A stretch of 64,000 nucleotides of DNA from JAEMQF01 sp963850525 (GCA_963850525.1 CAWKLQ010000004.1:868001-932000), one strand, 5' to 3'. Shown: positions 1 through 8,904, counted from the first letter of the stretch. Numbers and translations: made by a program. The notes: generated from the letters alone by a model not told the origin.

Positions 1-1092
1 GTCGGCGGTGAGGGCGCGCGCCCGCGCCTCCACGCGTACCTTTCCGACCGCCAACAGCCGGGCCGCCCAGGCGGCAAACAGCGTGGCGATGAGGCCACCC
101 AGCGCGGCAATCCGAGCCGGCCCGTTCGAGTAGGTCGCCTCGAAGCCGGGGGTGCTGCTGGAACGTAACGTGAACACGCGCTGGTTCACGAGCAGCGTCT
201 GGCGGGTCTCGAAGCGGCGTTGCACGGCCGGCGTGGCCGCCGATCCGCGAGCGGATCGACCCTCTGCGCCGAATTCAAACACGAGATTGGCGGGGCTGGT
301 GTCCGGTCCGTCGAATACCGCGAAGTCAAGCCTGCGGGCCGCGACATCGGCCACGCCGTCCAGCAGTTCGTCCACCGCGACCGACGCATACAGGACCCCG
401 CGCAGCTTGCGAATGCGGTCTTCTTCGAGCTCCACGTTCGCACCTTGCTGGTAGACCGGAGCCATGACCATGAAGCTGCCGCCCTTCGTGGCCGCTTGGC
501 CACGCGTGAAGAGCTGCGTCATCGTCGCTTGACCCGACAGAATGGCACTTTCGATCGCGGCACGGCTGGGCGCATCCGAACCGGCGTCGTATCCCAGGGC
601 GGACGAGAGGTTCGCCAGATTGACGACGTACAAGTCGGCTGCGTCGCTCTGTCCCTCGGCCCGAATGCTGAAGTCAGGCAACCCCTTGGCACGCACCTGG
701 GCCACGAAACGGGGCACATCAGCGCGCAGCACGCGCGTCATGTAGCCGAAGCCTCGCACACCGGGAAACTCGCGGGCCAGGTCGCGTGAGTCCCAAAATG
801 CGGCAAACTGAGCGGCGTCCAACTGCCGGACCGCCGCGAACAGACCGCGCGCTGCGGCGAGGCTTCGCGTGGGTATATCAAAGCGGCGCTGCGCTTCCAG
901 CCCAATGCGCTCGGTCAGGTGGTTGAATTCCGCTCGCGCGGCGGCGTCGACATTGCGCATGACGGCCAAGCAAGCCAGCGCCGTCAGCGCGCCACCCACC
1001 AGCAACGCAGCTACCGGCCAGAGCCAGGCGCGCGGCCTAGCGGCGGCCGCCTTCCAAGTTGCTGGCGTGGGGAATGGTTCTTCGGTGGGCAT
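1..1092 (-). CDS. CHASE-domain membrane sensor protein, N-terminal part (truncated by window edge)
   Basis: An open frame of 364 codons runs from an ATG at 1092 to the left edge without a stop, so the C-terminal output domain lies outside the window. The protein starts MPTEEPFPTP, has a hydrophobic segment at about residues 18-40, then a periplasmic region of about 280 residues with CHASE-like features (FPGVRGFGYM, a central VMAPVY, and RGVLYASV), then a second membrane segment at about 326-348 followed by the basic linker RVEARARALTAD. This order (TM, CHASE, TM, linker) is typical of membrane histidine kinases and diguanylate cyclases that sense small extracytoplasmic ligands. Which output domain follows cannot be seen. 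No good Shine-Dalgarno precedes the ATG, so the exact start is uncertain. Confidence 0.75.
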   Translation of the reverse strand, partial: MPTEEPFPTPATWKAAAARPRAWLWPVAALLVGGALTALACLAVMRNVDAAARAEFNHLTERIGLEAQRRFDIPTRSLAAARGLFAAVRQLDAAQFAAFWDSRDLAREFPGVRGFGYMTRVLRADVPRFVAQVRAKGLPDFSIRAEGQSDAADLYVVNLANLSSALGYDAGSDAPSRAAIESAILSGQATMTQLFTRGQAATKGGSFMVMAPVYQQGANVELEEDRIRKLRGVLYASVAVDELLDGVADVAARRLDFAVFDGPDTSPANLVFEFGAEGRSARGSAATPAVQRRFETRQTLLVNQRVFTLRSSSTPGFEATYSNGPARIAALGGLIATLFAAWAARLLAVGKVRVEARARALTAD

Positions 1093-1319
1093 GGCGGCAC
1101 GGATGCGAACGACGCTCGCATGCGAACCCGGTCTTCGGCGGATTCAGCGCCCGACTTGAGCGCGACCTGTACCGCAACCCGCGGGCGTGCCGCAAGTCAC
1201 GCATTGACATCGGCCTGAGCCGCGTGCGGGCCGCATGGTTGGCGCGCCGCATTCACCCGGCGCTCGGCAACCGCTTGTTTGCGGCGGTTGCGATGGTCGA
1301 GCCGATCGATCAGCCCGGC

Positions 1320-2216
1320 TCAACGCGCCTGTCCGAGCGTGCGCAGCGCCTGCGTCAGGTGCGGCTTGTCGATCATCGCGCCGTCCAGGTTCAGCGTGCC
1401 GGCGTCGGGGTGTGCCGCGAACGCGTCAACGATGGCTTGAGCGTGCGCCAACTCTGCGCTGCTCGGGGAATAGGCGTCGTTGATCACCGCCACTTGGTCC
1501 GGGTGGATCGCCATGCGGCCGCGAAAGCCGCGCCGGCGCGAGGTGCGGCTCGTCGCCGCGAGGCCCGCCGAATCGCGGAAATCGGTGTGGATCGTCTCGA
1601 TCGCCGGCACGCCGGTGGCCGCCGCGGCGCACAGGCACAGCGAGCCTGCGAGCGTGTAAAGCGGCGAATACTGGCCGTCTTCGTCGCGGTTCGCGACCGC
1701 GCCAATCGCCGCCGACAAGTCTTCAGCGCCCCAGGTCACTCCTGCCAGGCGCGGGATCGGTGCGCTGAAACTCTGCATGTTGAGCATCGCCTGCGCCGTT
1801 TCGGTGGCGACTGGCAGGATCAGCACGCTGCCTGCGGCAATGCCGGCGCACGCTTCGAGCGCGTCCAGGCAGTGGCCCAGGCGCTGCACGTCGGCGGCGC
1901 TGTTCGTCTTGGGCAGCATGATGCCCGCGAGTCCCGGAACCACCACCGTTGCGAGGTCGCCCATTGCCAGATCCGTGTCCAGCGGATTGATGCGCACGAA
2001 GATTCGCGTCTGCCGCGCGGCCAGCGAGGCCGCGTTCGCACCGATGAACTCGGCTGCCGTGCTGCGCGCACCGACCTTGCGCGACGCGGCGACCGCGTCT
2101 TCGAGGTCGAGGATGAGCACGTCGGCCGGGCAGTTCAGACCCTTGGCGAGCTTGCGCTCGCTGTCCGCTGGAACAAAGAGCCAGGATCTGAGCTTCATGG
2201 GGTGGGCGCTGCTCAT
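1320..2216 (-). CDS. CitE-like HpcH/HpaI aldolase (citrate lyase beta / malyl- or citramalyl-CoA lyase family)
   Basis: This 298-residue protein has the CitE-like TIM-barrel signatures in order: LRSWLFVPAD near the N-terminus, DLEDAV, RINPLDT, GIMLPK, LPVATET, WGAEDLSAAIG and AIHPDQV near the C-terminus. Members cleave or condense acyl-CoA substrates such as malyl-, methylmalyl- or citramalyl-CoA using Mg2+. The chosen ATG at 2216 overlaps the TGA of the upstream MaoC gene by 4 bp (ATGA), which suggests translational coupling; an internal ATG at 2198 is an alternative start. Pairing with a mesaconyl-CoA-hydratase-like gene suggests consecutive steps, hydration of a C5 enoyl-CoA and then cleavage. 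The exact substrate is inferred, not shown. Confidence 0.85.
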   Translation of the reverse strand: MSSAHPMKLRSWLFVPADSERKLAKGLNCPADVLILDLEDAVAASRKVGARSTAAEFIGANAASLAARQTRIFVRINPLDTDLAMGDLATVVVPGLAGIMLPKTNSAADVQRLGHCLDALEACAGIAAGSVLILPVATETAQAMLNMQSFSAPIPRLAGVTWGAEDLSAAIGAVANRDEDGQYSPLYTLAGSLCLCAAAATGVPAIETIHTDFRDSAGLAATSRTSRRRGFRGRMAIHPDQVAVINDAYSPSSAELAHAQAIVDAFAAHPDAGTLNLDGAMIDKPHLTQALRTLGQAR

Positions 2217-2665
2217 GCGGGCTTGCGCAGCATCAAGGCCTGGCGCGTGCACACGCACACCTCTTCGTTGCGCTGGTTCAGGCCCTGGTGGAACAGCGTC
2301 ACGATGCCCGCGTTCGGCCGCGACTTGCTCTCGCGCACCTCTTTCACCGTGGTGCGCGCGCGAATCGTGTCGCCGTGAAAAACGGGTTTGGGGAATCGCG
2401 TGTCGCTCATTCCCAGATTCGCCACCGTCGTGCCGAGCGTCGTGTCTTGCACGCTCAGGCCGATCACCAGGCCCAGCGTGAAGATGCTGTTCACGAGCGG
2501 CTGGCCGAACTCGGTGCCTTTGCAATATTCGGCGTCGATGTGCACGGCGGCCGGGTTGCACGTCGCGCCGTTGAACCAGACGTTGTCCGATTCGGTGACG
2601 GTGCGGCGGATCTCGTGCTCGAACACCTGCCCGACCTTGAACTCTTCAAACCAGCGTCCTGCCAT
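2213..2665 (-). CDS. MaoC-family dehydratase, mesaconyl-CoA hydratase-like
   Basis: This 150-residue single hot-dog protein closely follows the pattern I know from mesaconyl-CoA hydratases: HEIRRTVTESDNVWF, then NPAAVHID, FGQPLVNSIFTLGL, TTVANLGM, FPKPVFHGDT and RESKSRPNAGIV. It would add water to an alpha,beta-unsaturated (probably dicarboxylic) acyl-CoA. The canonical Asp of the SGDxNP motif of R-hydratases is not present; the equivalent reads ATCNP, as is usual in this subfamily. It lies 67 bp downstream of the ABM gene and its stop overlaps the CitE-like start, so it belongs to the same minus-strand transcript. The substrate could also be another branched enoyl-CoA. Confidence 0.85.
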   Translation of the reverse strand: MAGRWFEEFKVGQVFEHEIRRTVTESDNVWFNGATCNPAAVHIDAEYCKGTEFGQPLVNSIFTLGLVIGLSVQDTTLGTTVANLGMSDTRFPKPVFHGDTIRARTTVKEVRESKSRPNAGIVTLFHQGLNQRNEEVCVCTRQALMLRKPA

Positions 2666-2732
2666 CGAATTGCCCCTGTGCGATTGGCCGCCAGTCTAGC
2701 CGCGCCCGCTGGCCGTGGGGCGTGGCCCGAGA

Positions 2733-3041
2733 TCAGGTGGGCGAGAGGATGTGGATGATGCGGCTCGCGATGTGCTCGCGCGCCTTTGCGCCGTAGGCGG
2801 CCATGTGCGGCGCGGCAGCGTGGGCTTTGAGCGCGTCGATGTCGCGCCATTTCTCGATCACGAGGAAGGTGTCGGCGCCATATTTGGTCTGGAGCGCGGG
2901 CGCGTTGTCGGTGTCGACCGCGGCGCCGTATTCGATGCAGCCGTCTTCGGCAAGCACCGCCGGCACGTTGGCGCGGAAGAATTCGAGGATGGTGTTGCGT
3001 TGGCCGGGCTTGGCGGTGATGACGGCGACGACGTGGATCAT
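2733..3041 (-). CDS. Antibiotic biosynthesis monooxygenase (ABM) domain protein
   Basis: This 102-residue protein matches the ABM/YgiN ferredoxin-like fold: it begins MIHVVAVITAKPGQ, has CIEYGAAVD in the middle, and FLVIEKWRDIDALKAH followed by PHMAAYGAKAREHI. Such small dimeric proteins act as cofactor-free monooxygenases on quinol-like compounds or as accessory proteins in catabolic operons. The frame is open further upstream, but the ATG at 3041 is preceded by GGAG with a 9-nt spacing and gives the standard family length. It sits between the small conserved protein (71 bp upstream) and the MaoC gene, so it probably serves the same pathway as the Rieske oxygenase. Confidence 0.8.
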   Translation of the reverse strand: MIHVVAVITAKPGQRNTILEFFRANVPAVLAEDGCIEYGAAVDTDNAPALQTKYGADTFLVIEKWRDIDALKAHAAAPHMAAYGAKAREHIASRIIHILSPT

Positions 3042-3112
3042 GCGGAGAGTCTCCAAGAGGTTGAGTGAGGTGAGGGTGGGCGCTGGCGCGGGCGAATTCC
3101 GCCCGTGCACGT

Positions 3113-3460
3113 TCAGCTCGGCTTGCAGCTGACCGTGCGGAACTCGAAGCGCTCCCAAGGATACGCGTCGTTGAAGTCCACACCCTTCCAGCCCAGGTCG
3201 AGCGGGTGCGCGGTTTCGGCGAACGTCATCGCCAGCTCATAGAGCGTGTGGGCGTCGGCGGGCATCGCGTCCACCTTGTACTGATTCAGGTGGAGCAGCA
3301 CTTCGTCCAAACGCGGCAGCATCGCGTCGTAGAAGGTCTTCAACTCTTCGAGGCTGCTGCGGTGCAGTTTGTTGTAGCGCTCGCGCTCGTTGGGCAGCGC
3401 CCAGTCGGCGACGAAGCGCTCGAAGTCGGCGAAGGGTGCGGGGAGTTGTCGGGTGGTCAT
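3113..3460 (-). CDS. Conserved hypothetical protein next to Rieske oxygenase
   Basis: This is a soluble 115-residue protein with no signal peptide or membrane segment and no catalytic motif I can assign. The N-terminal half carries a conserved-looking stretch FADFERFVADWALPNERERY followed by a helix-rich part (SLEELKTFYDAMLPRLDEVL). Similar small proteins (FAD.E.FV.WALP.ERERY) are, to my recollection, common immediate neighbours of ring-hydroxylating oxygenases. The gene starts 7 bp after the stop of the Rieske gene, so the two are almost certainly co-transcribed. A role as accessory or assembly partner of the oxygenase is inference only. Confidence 0.7.
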   Translation of the reverse strand: MTTRQLPAPFADFERFVADWALPNERERYNKLHRSSLEELKTFYDAMLPRLDEVLLHLNQYKVDAMPADAHTLYELAMTFAETAHPLDLGWKGVDFNDAYPWERFEFRTVSCKPS

Positions 3461-3467
3461 GGGGGAC

Positions 3468-4664
3468 TCACGCCTTCAGCAGATCGTCTGCGGCGCGGTA
3501 GTGGTTCTGAATCAGCAATTCCTGTTGCGACAGGATGATGTGCGGCAGCGCACCCGAGGCGATGGAGTGGAAGTTGCTCTCCATCGTCGCCAGGTCTTCG
3601 CGCAGCACTTCACGGCCGCGCACGCGCGAATGCGCCTGGGCGATGCGGTCCGAAGGCTTGTCGCTCTGGAACGCGAAGCGCTGCACGCGCACGTCGGTGT
3701 GGGCGTGGTCGATCGGCCAGAACCACATCATCGAGTGCGTATTCGCCTGCGGACCGAGAACGAAGTTGGGCACCATGTGCACGATGTCGAACGCCCATTG
3801 CTTGAAGCGCGACGGGTTCACGCCCGGCGGCAGCGCGTCCATGTCGAAGTGCGTGAACGCCGGGAACATGGGACGCGAATGCTTCAGTAGCACGCCTTGC
3901 GCAGGCGTGGGCTTGTGGTTCGGATTGCCGTGCGCCGAGTAGCGCGCGAAGTGGCGCCCGACTTCGATGAAGGCGCGGTGCCGGTTCGGGTTGCTGCTGC
4001 CGCCCTGGTAGTCGGGCACGGTGCTGCGGTGGATGTAGAGGTTGTGATAGCCCTCGCTGAACGCGTTCACCGCCATGTTCCAGTTCGTGTTCAGCACGAC
4101 GCGGTGGTCGGCGATCTTCACGCGGCCGGCGGAGAAGCCTTTGTACTGCTCGTACATATCGCCGAGCCACTCGCGCAGGGTTTCCTTGGGCTGCTTGTCG
4201 AAGTTGACGAACACGATGCCTTCCCAGACCTCGGCGTGCAGCGGGATCAGACCGAACTGCTCGCGGTCCAGACCCATGAACTGGCCGGCATCCGTCACGC
4301 CGACGAGCTTGCCGACATTGGAAAACGTCCAGCCATGAAAGCCGCACGTGAACGCCTTGCGGCAACCCTGCTCGGTTTGCACGAGGCGGTCGCCGCGGTG
4401 CCTACAGATGTTGTGGAAGACGCGGATCTGGTCGTCGTCACCGCGCACGATGAGCAGCGACGCCTTCAGCGGCGGCACGTCGGTGACGAGGTAGCTGCCG
4501 CGCTGCGTGAGTTCGGCGGCGCTCGCGACCACGAGCCAGGAGCGGCGAAAAATGCGGTCGATCTCGGCGTCGTGGAACTGCGGCGTCACGCGCTCGGCGA
4601 TCGGAATGATGTTCTTCAGGCGGGTCTGGTCGCCCTTGAAGACTGTGAAGCATTCCTGATTCAT
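3468..4664 (-). CDS. Rieske non-heme iron oxygenase, catalytic (alpha) subunit
   Basis: This 398-residue protein has an N-terminal Rieske [2Fe-2S] domain with Cys87-x-His89 and Cys107-x2-His110 (CRHRG...CGFHGW). A catalytic domain follows with mononuclear-iron ligands His207 and His212 in FSEGYHNLYIH. The bridging residue is Glu204, where naphthalene dioxygenase has Asp; Asp357 is a candidate third ligand. It would activate O2 to hydroxylate or demethylate a substrate with electrons from a separate reductase. No reductase or beta subunit is encoded nearby, which suggests a stand-alone alpha-type oxygenase using a shared electron-transfer chain. It is 21 bp downstream of the serine hydrolase gene in the Bug-led operon. 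Confidence 0.92.
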   Translation of the reverse strand: MNQECFTVFKGDQTRLKNIIPIAERVTPQFHDAEIDRIFRRSWLVVASAAELTQRGSYLVTDVPPLKASLLIVRGDDDQIRVFHNICRHRGDRLVQTEQGCRKAFTCGFHGWTFSNVGKLVGVTDAGQFMGLDREQFGLIPLHAEVWEGIVFVNFDKQPKETLREWLGDMYEQYKGFSAGRVKIADHRVVLNTNWNMAVNAFSEGYHNLYIHRSTVPDYQGGSSNPNRHRAFIEVGRHFARYSAHGNPNHKPTPAQGVLLKHSRPMFPAFTHFDMDALPPGVNPSRFKQWAFDIVHMVPNFVLGPQANTHSMMWFWPIDHAHTDVRVQRFAFQSDKPSDRIAQAHSRVRGREVLREDLATMESNFHSIASGALPHIILSQQELLIQNHYRAADDLLKA

Positions 4665-4685
4665 GGGATTCCGGCCCTTGCGTAT

Positions 4686-5876
4686 TCAGGGCTCGACCAG
4701 CGAGGCGAGCACCATGTCGCCGATCGCCTGGAAGCGCAGCAGGTTGCGGATGCGCTCGATCACGCCCGCAGTCAACGCAACAAAGGTCACTTCGCGCTCG
4801 GGGTCGACCCAGAAGCCCATCGAGCCCAGCCCCCAGCCGCCGAAGGTGCCGGGCGAACACAGCGTGGCCATGTGGCTCGGGAAGATGCCCTGCCCGCGCA
4901 GGAACACGCCCAGACCCAGGAACGCCGGGAACTCGCCCATGCCGTGCAGCGCGCGCGACGAGTTCATCATGCTGTTGGGCTTGCTCCCCGTCTGGTTGCT
5001 CGTCATGAGTTTCAGCATCGCCGGCGAGAGCACGCGCGCACCGTCGAGCGCGCCGCCAAGGCGAAGCGCTTCGCCGAAGCGCACCAGGTCTTGTGCCGTC
5101 GAGAAGGTGGCGCCGCCCGAGGGCAGCTCGGTACTCTCGACCACGCTGTTATCGCGGTCGGTGAGAAACTTGCGGTTCAGCTCAGGCGCGTCAGGGTCGC
5201 GCACCACTACCGGAACGCGCCGTGCCTGCTGGCTTTCGCGCCGGCCCCATACGGTGTCCACCATTCCCAGCGGAATGAAGATGTCTTCTTCGAGGATTTT
5301 GCGAAGCGTGCGCCCCTTCGTGTCGAGCCGACGCACGACTTCGCCGAGGATCGTGAAGCCCATCATCGCGCTGTAGCTCACCAATTCGCCGGGCGTCGAT
5401 TCGAGCGGCAGCGCGCAAATCGCGGCGACACTTTTGTCGAGCTGGCCGAGCTGGTCGATCGGCAGCGCCGGCTGGCTCATTCCCATTCCTGCTGTGTGCG
5501 TCAGTATCTGACCCACCGTCACGAGCGCCTTGCCGCGCTGCGCAAATTCGGGGATGACGTGCGACACGGGCGTGAGCAGGCTCACCTCGCCGCGCTCGAC
5601 GCAGCGCAGCAGCGCCACCGCGGTCATCACCTTGGAAATCGACATCACGCTGAACACGGCGTCGGGCGTGAGGCGGCGCTCGGTGGCGCGTTCGGCGTAG
5701 CCGAGCGTCAGGTCGAGCACGGTGACACCGCGGCGCGCGACCATGATGCGTGCGCCGTCGTACTTCTGTGCATCGATGTCGCTCTGCACGCGCTGCGCGA
5801 CGCGCGCGAGCGCTGTCGCGTCGAAGCCCATTTCGGCGGCGGCGACGGCGAGGTTTTCCTTGGCTGTGACTTTCAT
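4686..5876 (-). CDS. Serine hydrolase of the beta-lactamase class C / esterase EstB family
   Basis: This 396-residue protein has the SxxK nucleophile motif at Ser79-Ile-Ser-Lys82 (SVMSISKVMTA), a Tyr168-Ser-Ala motif (ELVSYSAMMG) and the downstream LPSGGATFSTAQDLVRF region typical of class-C-like esterases and D-aminopeptidases. No signal peptide is apparent from the chosen start, so it is probably cytoplasmic and hydrolyses an ester or amide of the imported substrate. The frame is open upstream, but the ATG at 5876 has AAGGA at 8-nt spacing and begins the plausible MKVTAKENL. It lies between the Bug receptor (62 bp) and the Rieske gene (21 bp). Confidence 0.85.
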   Translation of the reverse strand: MKVTAKENLAVAAAEMGFDATALARVAQRVQSDIDAQKYDGARIMVARRGVTVLDLTLGYAERATERRLTPDAVFSVMSISKVMTAVALLRCVERGEVSLLTPVSHVIPEFAQRGKALVTVGQILTHTAGMGMSQPALPIDQLGQLDKSVAAICALPLESTPGELVSYSAMMGFTILGEVVRRLDTKGRTLRKILEEDIFIPLGMVDTVWGRRESQQARRVPVVVRDPDAPELNRKFLTDRDNSVVESTELPSGGATFSTAQDLVRFGEALRLGGALDGARVLSPAMLKLMTSNQTGSKPNSMMNSSRALHGMGEFPAFLGLGVFLRGQGIFPSHMATLCSPGTFGGWGLGSMGFWVDPEREVTFVALTAGVIERIRNLLRFQAIGDMVLASLVEP

Positions 5877-5938
5877 GTCTCGGGTCCTTGGCGGTTGCGG
5901 GTCGCGTGGTGGTCCAGGGCGCGGCGCAGGCGGCACGC

Positions 5939-6916
5939 CTACTGCGTCATGATCTTCGCGTCACGAATCACCTTGCCCCAGCGCGTGAACTCGGACTCCA
6001 GATACGCTTTGGAGTCTTTCACCGTCGTCACGCCCATCGTCCCCACCGTCACGCCCACCTTGTTGAGATCGGCGCGCACTTGCGGCTCGGCGAGCAGCGC
6101 AGTCATTTCCTTGTTGAGGCGCGTCACGACCGCTTCGGGCGTCTTCGCGGGAACCAGCACGCCTTGCCAGAACGAGAAGCTGAGCGGCACACCCTGTTCG
6201 GCAAACGTCGGCAGGTTCGGTGCGCCTTCGGTGCGCTGCGGCGTGTCGATGGCGAGCATGCGCACCTTGCCGGCGCGCCAGTTCGCTTCGGCCAGGCCGT
6301 AGGGCGCCATCATCGCGTCGACCTGGCCGCCGATCACTGCCGCGAGTGCCGGCCCCGAGCCCTGATACGGGATGTGCAGCGTCTGGATTCCCGTGAAGGT
6401 ATTGAACGACTCCATGCGGATCTGCCCGCCGCTGCCCACGCCCCACGAGCCGTAGCTCAGCTTGCCCGGGTTCGCTTTGGCGTATTCGACGAACTCGCTC
6501 ACCGTGTTCACCGGCACCTTGGGATTCACGATCAGCGCGTTGGGCATGCTGCCGACGAGGGAGATCGGCGTGAAGTCGGCCAGGGCGTCGTAGCGCACGT
6601 TGGCAAACACGTGCGGATTGATCGAGTGCGAATCGGCGACCGTGTACTGGATCGTGTAGCCGTCGGGGTCGGCGCGCGCGACGAACTCGGTGCCGACCAT
6701 GCCGCTCGCGCCGCCGCGGTTTTCCACGATCACCGGCTGCTTCAAGCGCTCGCCGAGGTATTTGGCGACGATGCGCGCCACCGAGTCAGTGCCACCGCCG
6801 GCGGGCCAGGCGACGATCATCTTGATGGGGCGCTCCGGGTAGGTCTGGGCCAGCGCGGTGCCAGGCCCGGCTGCCCCATAGCACAAGAGGGCCCACAGCA
6901 ATTTGCGCAATGTCAT
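5939..6916 (-). CDS. Bug-family (TctC-like) tripartite tricarboxylate transporter substrate-binding protein
   Basis: This 325-residue protein has a Sec signal peptide (MTLRKLLWALLCYGAAG) with likely cleavage after TALA in front of QTYPERPI. The Bug-family pattern follows: YPERPIKMIVAWPAGGGTD, LGERLKQPVIVENRGGASGMVG, ADPDGYT, and IPYQGSGPALAAVIGGQVD. Bug receptors bind carboxylates or similar organic acids in the periplasm. No TctA/TctB membrane genes lie nearby, as is usual for orphan Bug genes of Bordetella and Burkholderiales. AGGAG sits 8 nt before the ATG. It is the first gene of the minus-strand operon and divergent from the LysR gene, so it is a likely sensor or importer for the pathway substrate. 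Confidence 0.92.
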   Translation of the reverse strand: MTLRKLLWALLCYGAAGPGTALAQTYPERPIKMIVAWPAGGGTDSVARIVAKYLGERLKQPVIVENRGGASGMVGTEFVARADPDGYTIQYTVADSHSINPHVFANVRYDALADFTPISLVGSMPNALIVNPKVPVNTVSEFVEYAKANPGKLSYGSWGVGSGGQIRMESFNTFTGIQTLHIPYQGSGPALAAVIGGQVDAMMAPYGLAEANWRAGKVRMLAIDTPQRTEGAPNLPTFAEQGVPLSFSFWQGVLVPAKTPEAVVTRLNKEMTALLAEPQVRADLNKVGVTVGTMGVTTVKDSKAYLESEFTRWGKVIRDAKIMTQ

Positions 6917-6987
6917 GACGTCACTCCTGGAGATCGGCTAAGAGCCGCAAGTCTAGGAGCCGCATCGCCTGCAGCGACTCCAGTGGT

Positions 6988-7002
6988 TTCAAATACATAG
7001 AA
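6988..7002. promoter_or_regulatory. Possible LysR-type operator (TTC-N9-GAA) in divergent Bug/lysR intergenic region
   Basis: The 94-bp divergent region contains TTCAAATACATAGAA, an imperfect dyad that includes a T-N11-A core, the minimal LysR-type recognition form. It is the most AT-rich patch in this region and ends 8 bp before the lysR start. The location fits autoregulation plus activation of the divergent operon. The motif is short and such matches occur by chance, so this is tentative. Confidence 0.3.
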
Positions 7003-7010
7003 TAAGCAAA

Positions 7011-7946
7011 ATGAATACAGACGAGGTTCGGCTGCTGCGGGTTTTCCTCGTGCTGATGGGCGAGCGCAGCGTGTCGCGCGCGGCGCAGCGCGTGGGCATG
7101 AGCCAGCCTGCCGTGAGTCAGGCACTGGCGCGCTTGCGGCGCCTCTTCAACGACCCGCTGCTGCTGCGCTCGAACCGGCTGCTCTCGTCGACGACGCGCG
7201 CCGTCGAGCTCGAAAAAGGCGTGCGCAAACTCGTCGAAGACTACGACCGGCTCGTCGCGAACGTCGAGCCCTTCGATGCCGCGACGTCGGCGCGAACCTT
7301 CGTCTTCACCGCGCCCGAGTTCGGCGAACGCCGGCTCGTGCCGCAACTGTTTCGCCGGTTGCGCAGCGAAGCGCCGCACATTCGCGTCGAAGTGCGGGCA
7401 CCGGACCCGGAGCGCGCCTTTGAGATGCTGGAGGCCGGCGAGGTCGATCTGCGCATCGCCTGGCTCACCCAGCCCATGGCGTCGCTGCGCTCGATGCAAC
7501 TCTTCCAGGACCGCATGGTCTGCATCGCCGACGCCCGGCATCCCACGCTGCGCGGCGAGCTGAGCCTGGCGCAGTTCCTGACGCTGCCGCACGCGCGCAC
7601 GCTGGGCACGACGCACGCGACATCGATCCGTGTCATCGACGAGGCGCTGGCGCGCCATGGCAAGAAGCTCGAGCGCTCGTTTCTCGTGCAGAACCTGCAC
7701 ACGATTCCGACGACCCTGGGCGGCACCGACATGATCGCGACGCTGCCGCTCTCCCAGGCGCTCGCGTTTGCCGAGCAGTACCCGCTGCAAATCCTCGAAC
7801 CGCCGCTGCGCCTGCCGCGCGTGCGCTACGGTGCCTACTGGCACGAGCGCAGCCAGAAAGACGAAGGGCACCGCTGGATGCGCCAACGGGTTCAGGAGGC
7901 CGCACAAGCCGCCGCCCTGCCCGCGCAGCCGCAGGCCGGCGCGTAG
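7011..7946 (+). CDS. LysR-family transcriptional regulator
   Basis: This 311-residue protein has an N-terminal winged HTH at about residues 5-65 (VSRAAQRVGMSQPAVSQALARLRRLFNDPLLLR) and a C-terminal LysR effector-binding domain from about residue 90 (ARTFVFTAPEFGERRLVPQLFRRLR). It most resembles the NodD/LinR-type subgroup, in which the N-terminal sequence reads DLNLLRVF-like. It is transcribed away from the Bug-led operon and towards the acyl-CoA genes, so it is the obvious candidate regulator of both arms. The inducer is unknown. There is no clear Shine-Dalgarno before the ATG; the upstream bases are AT-rich. Confidence 0.92.
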   Translation: MNTDEVRLLRVFLVLMGERSVSRAAQRVGMSQPAVSQALARLRRLFNDPLLLRSNRLLSSTTRAVELEKGVRKLVEDYDRLVANVEPFDAATSARTFVFTAPEFGERRLVPQLFRRLRSEAPHIRVEVRAPDPERAFEMLEAGEVDLRIAWLTQPMASLRSMQLFQDRMVCIADARHPTLRGELSLAQFLTLPHARTLGTTHATSIRVIDEALARHGKKLERSFLVQNLHTIPTTLGGTDMIATLPLSQALAFAEQYPLQILEPPLRLPRVRYGAYWHERSQKDEGHRWMRQRVQEAAQAAALPAQPQAGA

Positions 7947-8023
7947 CGCAACAGGCAGGTGCGGCGTGCGCGGCACAATCGCAGGCCCAGCTCTCGCCCC
8001 TCGACGCCCGCACGCGGCACGCC

Positions 8024-8884
8024 ATGAAGCCATCCCCCTCTGTCGACCTGACCCTGCTGCAACAGTGGTTGGGGCGAAGCGAACGCCGCAGCGACAGCGT
8101 GACCGCCGCGCCGCTCGCCGCACTCGCCGCCACGCTGGACCGCGACCCACCCAGCGCCGGCGCCGAAGTGCCGCCGCTCTGGCACTGGCTTTACTTCACG
8201 CCGCAGCCGCGCCAGTCGGAGATCGGCGCTGACGGGCACGCGAAGCGCGGCGGGTTTCTGCCGCCGGTGCCCTTGCCGCGGCGCATGTGGGCGGGCGGCA
8301 GGCTGGAGTTTCTGCAGGCGCTGCAGGTGGGCGACGCGATCGAGCGCGAGTCGCGCATCGTCAAGGTCGACGCCAAGTCCGGGCGCAGCGGCGAGCTCGT
8401 GTTCGTCACGGTGCGCCATGAAATTTCCAATCCGCGCGGCCTTGCGCTGACCGAAGAACACGACATCGTCTACCGTGACATGCCCGCACCCGGCGCAGCG
8501 CCACCCACGCCGCAAGCCGCACCGAGCGACGCGACCTTCTCGCGCGAAATCACGCCTGACGCGGTGCTGTTGTTCCGCTACTCGGCCCTCACGTTCAACG
8601 CGCACCGCATCCACTACGACCGGCCGTACGTGACGCAAGTCGAAGGCTATCCGGGGCTGATCGTGCACGGGCCGTTGATTGCGACATTGCTCGCTGACCT
8701 GCTGCGGCGGGAATTGCCGAACGCGCACATGCGGCGCTTCGCCTTCACCGCGATGCGCCCGCTTTTCGACATCCACGCCTTCACGCTGTGCGGACGGATC
8801 GAACCCGACGCGCGCAACGTGACGCTCTGGGCGCGTGATCACGAAGGTTTTCTCGCCATGCAAGCCCAGGCCGAACTGGCCTGA
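8024..8884 (+). CDS. FAS1-like / HTD2-type MaoC dehydratase (acyl-CoA hydratase)
   Basis: This 286-residue double-hot-dog protein matches the itaconyl- or mesaconyl-C4-CoA hydratase-like group: WHWLYFTPQPRQSEIGADGH, GGFLPPVPLPRRMWAGGRLEF, then in the second hot-dog LLFRYSALTFNAHRIHYDRPY and YPGLIVHGPLIATLLADL, which holds the catalytic region (the His of AHRIHYD). It would hydrate or dehydrate an acyl-CoA. It follows lysR by 77 bp and precedes the acyl-CoA dehydrogenase by 20 bp. Two hydratases of different fold arrangement in one island (this gene and the MaoC gene at 2213) suggest two distinct hydration steps or isomeric substrates. Confidence 0.85.
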   Translation: MKPSPSVDLTLLQQWLGRSERRSDSVTAAPLAALAATLDRDPPSAGAEVPPLWHWLYFTPQPRQSEIGADGHAKRGGFLPPVPLPRRMWAGGRLEFLQALQVGDAIERESRIVKVDAKSGRSGELVFVTVRHEISNPRGLALTEEHDIVYRDMPAPGAAPPTPQAAPSDATFSREITPDAVLLFRYSALTFNAHRIHYDRPYVTQVEGYPGLIVHGPLIATLLADLLRRELPNAHMRRFAFTAMRPLFDIHAFTLCGRIEPDARNVTLWARDHEGFLAMQAQAELA

Positions 8885-8904
8885 TCGCACCTGACATTCA
8901 TCCC

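Noticed and set aside
3897..6302. An 801-residue open frame on the plus strand across the Rieske, serine-hydrolase and Bug genes
   Set aside because: It lies antisense to three genes with clear domains, and its His/Arg/Ala/Val-rich composition is typical of the mirror frame of GC-rich genes.
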